Assembly (NCBI GenBank): GCA_964465385.1
Contig: CAYXIM010000071.1
Coordinates: 1 to 9,312, forward strand
Origin: JAAYBY01 sp964465385
GTDB taxonomy: Bacteria > Bacillota > Clostridia > Saccharofermentanales > UBA5734
DNA length: 9,312 bases
Direction: 5' to 3'
The notes beneath the pieces are model-generated. The model made no database searches. It worked only from the letters and a program-made list of their open reading frames with translations, and was not told where the DNA came from. This document shows, piece by piece, positions 6,485 through 9,312 of this stretch. Made by a program: the position numbers and the translations under genes. Each line of letters begins with the position of its first letter. Position 1 is the first letter of the stretch.

Positions 6485-8380
6485 ATGCGGCCCAGACGCG
6501 GACTGTATGTCCAGGATAAACGATATGGATCCAGAAGAAAACGGCGGTCACCGGTGGTGTTTTTGTCTGTTTTCACCATCCTGTTGGTGATGGTCACCGG
6601 GGTGTTCGCACTTGTACGCTATGGGTCAGACTGGTTTGCAGGCACCCAGCCCCAGACAAAAAACACACAGCGGCCCAGCGACCCGGACAACCAGCCGCAA
6701 GAAAGTTCGACCACGGCACAAGAGCCACAAGAGCCAACCGTGACACCTGAACCGACACCGATCCCGGACAGCTGGAACCCGCTTTTGCTGCCCTATGAAG
6801 CACAGGGCCGTTTTGAACCGGGTCCGCTGGTCTCGGGCCTGTCCCCGGTCGAGCAAAACCTGCAGACAACCTGCTTCAACAACGCTTTTGAGCCCCTGGC
6901 GGCCTACGAGCGGCCCCACCCACTCCAATTTGGACACCCGCTGGACTACCAGGACATTGCCGGCGTGTTAACCTTTCGCGGCAACCACTACCGGAACGCA
7001 CCGGCCTATGGGACGGCTGCGCTGCAGGACAAGACCATGACCCAGGATTGGCGCAAAGGCATCGGCAGCCTGCCTTCCTCCGCCTGGAGTTTTTCCTGGA
7101 CGGGAACCGGCTGGACGGGTCAACCGCTTCTGGTCCAATGGGATGAACCGGTCCGGGCCATCATGAACCTCCACGCCGACAAAAAGAACAAGGCCGGCCT
7201 GGTCGAGGTCATCTACGCCACGCTGGACGGCAACATCTACTTCTTGGATCTGGATGACGGCAAGCCCACACGCGAGCCCATCAGCATCGGCGCACCGATC
7301 AAGGGTACCCCGTGTGTGGACCCGCGCGGCTATCCCATCCTCTATGTGGGCCAGGGAGACAAAAACAGCGCGGTGCAGGGCATTGGCTTTCGCATCTACA
7401 ACCTGATCGACCAGTCGCTGCTGCTTTACCGTGATTGCTCCAAGGACCCCTCACACCGGCCGGAATGGGCTGCTTGTGACTCCTCTCCGCTGGTTGACGG
7501 GCCTTCTGACACCCTCATTTTTCCCAATGAAAACGGCTTGGTCTACACCTTGCGCCTCAACACGGTCTTCGACCTTCAGGCGGCCAGCCTGCGCATCGAT
7601 CCCGAGTACACCAGCTACCGCTATAAAATGGGCAATCAAAAAGACCAGGGCATTGAAAGCTCCATGGCGATTTATGGCCATTACGGCTACTTCAACGACA
7701 ACTCTGGAATTTTTCACTGCATCGACCTCAACCGCATGGTGCCCGTCTGGTCGCGGCAGCTGGAGGATGATTCCGACGTCACCCCCCTCTTGAAACAGGA
7801 AGCTGATCGCCTGGTTGTCTACACCGGCACGGAAGTTGACTGGCAAAAGGGCATCATCGGGGTCTATCAAGGCACCGCATTCGTCTACAAACTGGATGCC
7901 ATGACCGGTGAGATCTTGTGGGAGCAAACGGTTCCCTGCTACACCAAGAAGGCTGCCGATCACGGCGATGACATCAACGGCGGCGTCATGGGCACGCCCA
8001 TCATGGGCAAGCGCGGCCTCGAAGGCAGCGTGATCTTCAGCTTTTGCATGACCAACGGGGTCTACAGCGGCAACAGCCTGATCGCCTTTGATGAAACAGA
8101 TGGGTCAGTCCTTTGGGAATACCAGATGACCCACTACACCTGGAGTTCGCCGGTTGACCTCTACGACGAGCAGGGCAATGGCTACATCGTCATTCCCGAC
8201 AGCCAGAGCCAGCTGCACCTGCTTGACGGCAAAACAGGCCAGCTTCTGGATGTGCTGCAACTGGTCTTCGACGAGAACGGCCAGGGTGCCGGCAACATTG
8301 AATCCTCCTGCGCGGTTTTTAACAACCAGCTGGTTATCGGCACCCGGGGCAACATCATTGCCGGTGTCACCCTCCACTGA
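6485..8380 (+). CDS. Membrane-anchored PQQ-like beta-propeller protein
   Basis: The 631-residue product starts with a basic cytoplasmic segment (RRKRR near 17-21), has one membrane helix (about 22-44), then a Pro/Thr/Gln/Glu-rich linker (about 52-95). The large outer domain carries repeats of PQQ-type propeller blades: DGNIYFLDLDDGK (248-260), FHCIDLNRMVPVW (410-422), YKLDAMTGEILWE (468-480), AFDETDGSVLWE (534-545) and LHLLDGKTGQLLD (577-589). A segment with TFRGNHYRNAP (163-173) precedes the blades and looks like a subfamily mark. In this fold the blades more often bind proteins than the PQQ cofactor, as in BamB; I see no dehydrogenase active site. It is probably an extracytoplasmic scaffold or sensor with an unknown partner. 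Eight cysteines, all outside (130, 277, 318, 331, 412, 485, 521, 609), are notable. ATG 6485 has AAAGAGG (6473-6479) upstream. It is probably cotranscribed with the peptidase. Confidence 0.85.
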   Translation: MRPRRGLYVQDKRYGSRRKRRSPVVFLSVFTILLVMVTGVFALVRYGSDWFAGTQPQTKNTQRPSDPDNQPQESSTTAQEPQEPTVTPEPTPIPDSWNPLLLPYEAQGRFEPGPLVSGLSPVEQNLQTTCFNNAFEPLAAYERPHPLQFGHPLDYQDIAGVLTFRGNHYRNAPAYGTAALQDKTMTQDWRKGIGSLPSSAWSFSWTGTGWTGQPLLVQWDEPVRAIMNLHADKKNKAGLVEVIYATLDGNIYFLDLDDGKPTREPISIGAPIKGTPCVDPRGYPILYVGQGDKNSAVQGIGFRIYNLIDQSLLLYRDCSKDPSHRPEWAACDSSPLVDGPSDTLIFPNENGLVYTLRLNTVFDLQAASLRIDPEYTSYRYKMGNQKDQGIESSMAIYGHYGYFNDNSGIFHCIDLNRMVPVWSRQLEDDSDVTPLLKQEADRLVVYTGTEVDWQKGIIGVYQGTAFVYKLDAMTGEILWEQTVPCYTKKAADHGDDINGGVMGTPIMGKRGLEGSVIFSFCMTNGVYSGNSLIAFDETDGSVLWEYQMTHYTWSSPVDLYDEQGNGYIVIPDSQSQLHLLDGKTGQLLDVLQLVFDENGQGAGNIESSCAVFNNQLVIGTRGNIIAGVTLH

Positions 8381-8400
8381 GGCTTGGAGCAACAAAGCCT

Positions 8401-8428
8401 TTGACAGCGGCGCCAGGATGGCTATACT
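8401..8428 (+). promoter_or_regulatory. Promoter for the small gene at 8467
   Basis: A perfect -35 box TTGACA (8401-8406) and a -10 box TATACT (8423-8428, five of six bases) are 16 bp apart. Transcription would start near 8435, giving a leader of about 32 nt. A short hairpin, AGGCTT (8380-8385) with AAGCCT (8395-8400), lies directly upstream but has no T-run worth calling a terminator. Confidence 0.75.
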
Positions 8429-8466
8429 GAACACAACCGTAAAGACAACGACAGGTGATCATTGAG

Positions 8467-8856
8467 ATGGCCCAAAAACCCGACATCACAAGCTTTGAAT
8501 TTGAATGGTTTGTCTACCGAAAAGGCAGCCTGCATGCGCATGTCCAGCTGGATCGAAACCTGCTGACCTGGCATGACAGCGCCCAGTGGTGCAACAATTT
8601 CACCCAGACCCTGTCGGACAGGCAGGCCGATGAACTGGTGGCCCTCATTCACCAAAGCGGGCTGACCGACGATGGGCATGAACCTGGCCTGGCAACAGAC
8701 GACCAGGCCCTGTCGGCCGAAGGCATCAGCTGGCAGATCACCGTCCAGACAGGCGCCCGCAGCCGACGGGTGCAGGGGTCAGGCCCCATACCGGACCGCT
8801 ACCTGCCTTTGAAAGAGAAAATAGAGCAAATCAGCCACACCTGCCTGATCCTCTGA
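8467..8856 (+). CDS. Uncharacterised 129-residue protein
   Basis: I do not recognise this protein. It is soluble, with no signal peptide or membrane helix. The N-terminal part (SFEFEWFVYRKGSLHAHVQL, 9-28) and a later strand-rich piece (GISWQITVQTG, 86-96) suggest a small beta-rich fold. Between them sits a helical stretch (about 49-65), and a C-terminal helix (about 112-123) follows GPIPDRYLPL, a Gly-Pro-Tyr arrangement seen in various small hypothetical proteins. ATG 8467 is chosen over GTG 8455 because AGGTGATC (8453-8460), which matches the 3' part of the full anti-Shine-Dalgarno complement, lies 6 bp upstream; a GTG start would sit inside that site. It has its own promoter and base composition like its neighbours, so recent transfer is not indicated. 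The coding call is good; the function is unknown. Confidence 0.75.
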   Translation: MAQKPDITSFEFEWFVYRKGSLHAHVQLDRNLLTWHDSAQWCNNFTQTLSDRQADELVALIHQSGLTDDGHEPGLATDDQALSAEGISWQITVQTGARSRRVQGSGPIPDRYLPLKEKIEQISHTCLIL

Positions 8857-8880
8857 TGGTTCAGGACCGGTTACAAAGAG

Positions 8881-8909
8881 TTTACCGCCTCATGAAGATT
8901 TGGTAAAAT
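8881..8909 (+). promoter_or_regulatory. Extended -10 promoter for the gene at 8941
   Basis: A -10 box TAAAAT (8904-8909) is preceded by the extended element TGG (8901-8903). The -35 box TTTACC (8881-8886) matches four of six bases at the ideal 17-bp spacing. Transcription would start near 8916, about 25 nt before the ATG at 8941. Confidence 0.7.
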
Positions 8910-8940
8910 GACAACAAGAGGTCAGGATTGAGGTACACGA

Positions 8941-9312
8941 ATGGATTTCCTCGAGGGATTTTTACTGGGCCCGATCTGGAGTGATACAGAGTACGAAACC
9001 CGTCGCCATACGGGTTTTTACTGGTTAATCGGCTGGCTGGCCCTGGCCTGCTACAGCTACATGCAACTCAACCGGACCTTTTTGCAACAATGGATCCTGC
9101 TGCCCACCTGGGCACCGGTCCTGCTCTTTTTTCTCTTGCTGCTGCTGTCCCCTTTCGCCTGTCGGTACTACTACCGGGTCAACCTGCTGGTCAAGCTCTT
9201 GATCCTGGCCGTTCAGGTGCTCAAATTCCTGTTGGCTTTTTTGGCTTTTTTTCAGCGGTTGCTGCCCATCTATTCGTTCGAGCCGGATCAGCTGCCCCAG
9301 CTGCTGCTCGAT
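8941..9312 (+). CDS. Multi-pass membrane protein, 3' end outside window
   Basis: An open frame runs from ATG 8941 to the right edge (124 codons, no stop), so only the N-terminal part is visible. GAGGT (8930-8934) lies 6 bp upstream and a fitting promoter precedes that. The short N-terminus (FLLGPIWSDTEYETRRH, 7-23) is polar and distinctive, with no cleavable signal peptide. Three hydrophobic segments follow at about 25-41, 55-74 and 81-104, separated by short basic or aromatic loops such as CRYYYR (74-79). Residues 111-124 are again more polar. It is an integral cytoplasmic-membrane protein. I cannot assign a family; the WSDTEYE motif would be the best search handle. The gene looks intact apart from the window boundary. 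Confidence 0.8.
   Translation, partial: MDFLEGFLLGPIWSDTEYETRRHTGFYWLIGWLALACYSYMQLNRTFLQQWILLPTWAPVLLFFLLLLLSPFACRYYYRVNLLVKLLILAVQVLKFLLAFLAFFQRLLPIYSFEPDQLPQLLLD

Noticed and set aside
5404..6597. Long minus-strand open frame (397 codons) opposite the M20 peptidase
   Set aside because: It covers a gene with a complete set of catalytic residues on the other strand; the translation is Gly/Gln/Val-rich and resembles no family.
8380..8402. AGGCTT/AAGCCT hairpin as terminator of the propeller gene
   Set aside because: It is a six-pair stem with a nine-base loop followed by only two T's, and its right arm directly abuts a strong -35 box.

Overview
The window reads as chromosomal core sequence from a GC-rich, low-profile member of the Bacillota, most likely Clostridia. 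The case rests on gene content and order. HPr kinase/phosphorylase (hprK) is followed by murB, rapZ (yvcJ), yvcK and whiA, an order known from clostridial genomes. Bacilli instead tend to have yvcI-yvcJ-yvcK-whiA-crh. No HPr or Crh gene is visible here. The sigma-A-type promoters and purine-rich ribosome binding sites also fit this group. I cannot name a genus.

Layout. Bases 1-180 hold no gene I can support. A strong consensus promoter (193-222) drives a tRNA-Gly(GCC) gene (235-309, CCA encoded), which ends in an intrinsic terminator (316-342). A GC-rich leader with two palindromes (352-412) separates it from a putative hprK promoter (430-457). Then come five tightly packed genes: hprK (514-1434), murB (1431-2447), rapZ (2429-3343), yvcK (3353-4384) and whiA (4374-5297). 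Three of the four junctions overlap and the fourth has a 9-bp gap, so this is almost certainly one transcript with translational coupling. After a 52-bp gap come an M20 peptidase T-like metallopeptidase (5350-6465) and, 19 bp later, a membrane-anchored PQQ-type beta-propeller protein (6485-8380). Two further genes each have their own good promoter: an unrecognised 129-residue protein (8467-8856) and a multi-pass membrane protein (8941 onward) cut by the right edge.

How the genes work together. The first block joins carbon-status signalling (HprK acts on HPr-Ser; RapZ and YvcK bind nucleotides or amino-sugar metabolites in studied homologues) with cell-wall precursor synthesis (MurB) and a cell-division/chromosome-linked DNA-binding protein (WhiA). 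The second half looks like a looser set of peptide-processing and cell-envelope genes of unknown role.

Several starts differ from the longest open frame because ribosome binding sites and family N-termini favour an internal codon: hprK (ATG 514), whiA (TTG 4374), the peptidase (ATG 5350) and the small protein (ATG 8467). I saw no mobile element, CRISPR array, toxin-antitoxin pair, phage gene or riboswitch. I found no convincing new system; the least explained part is the right-hand third.
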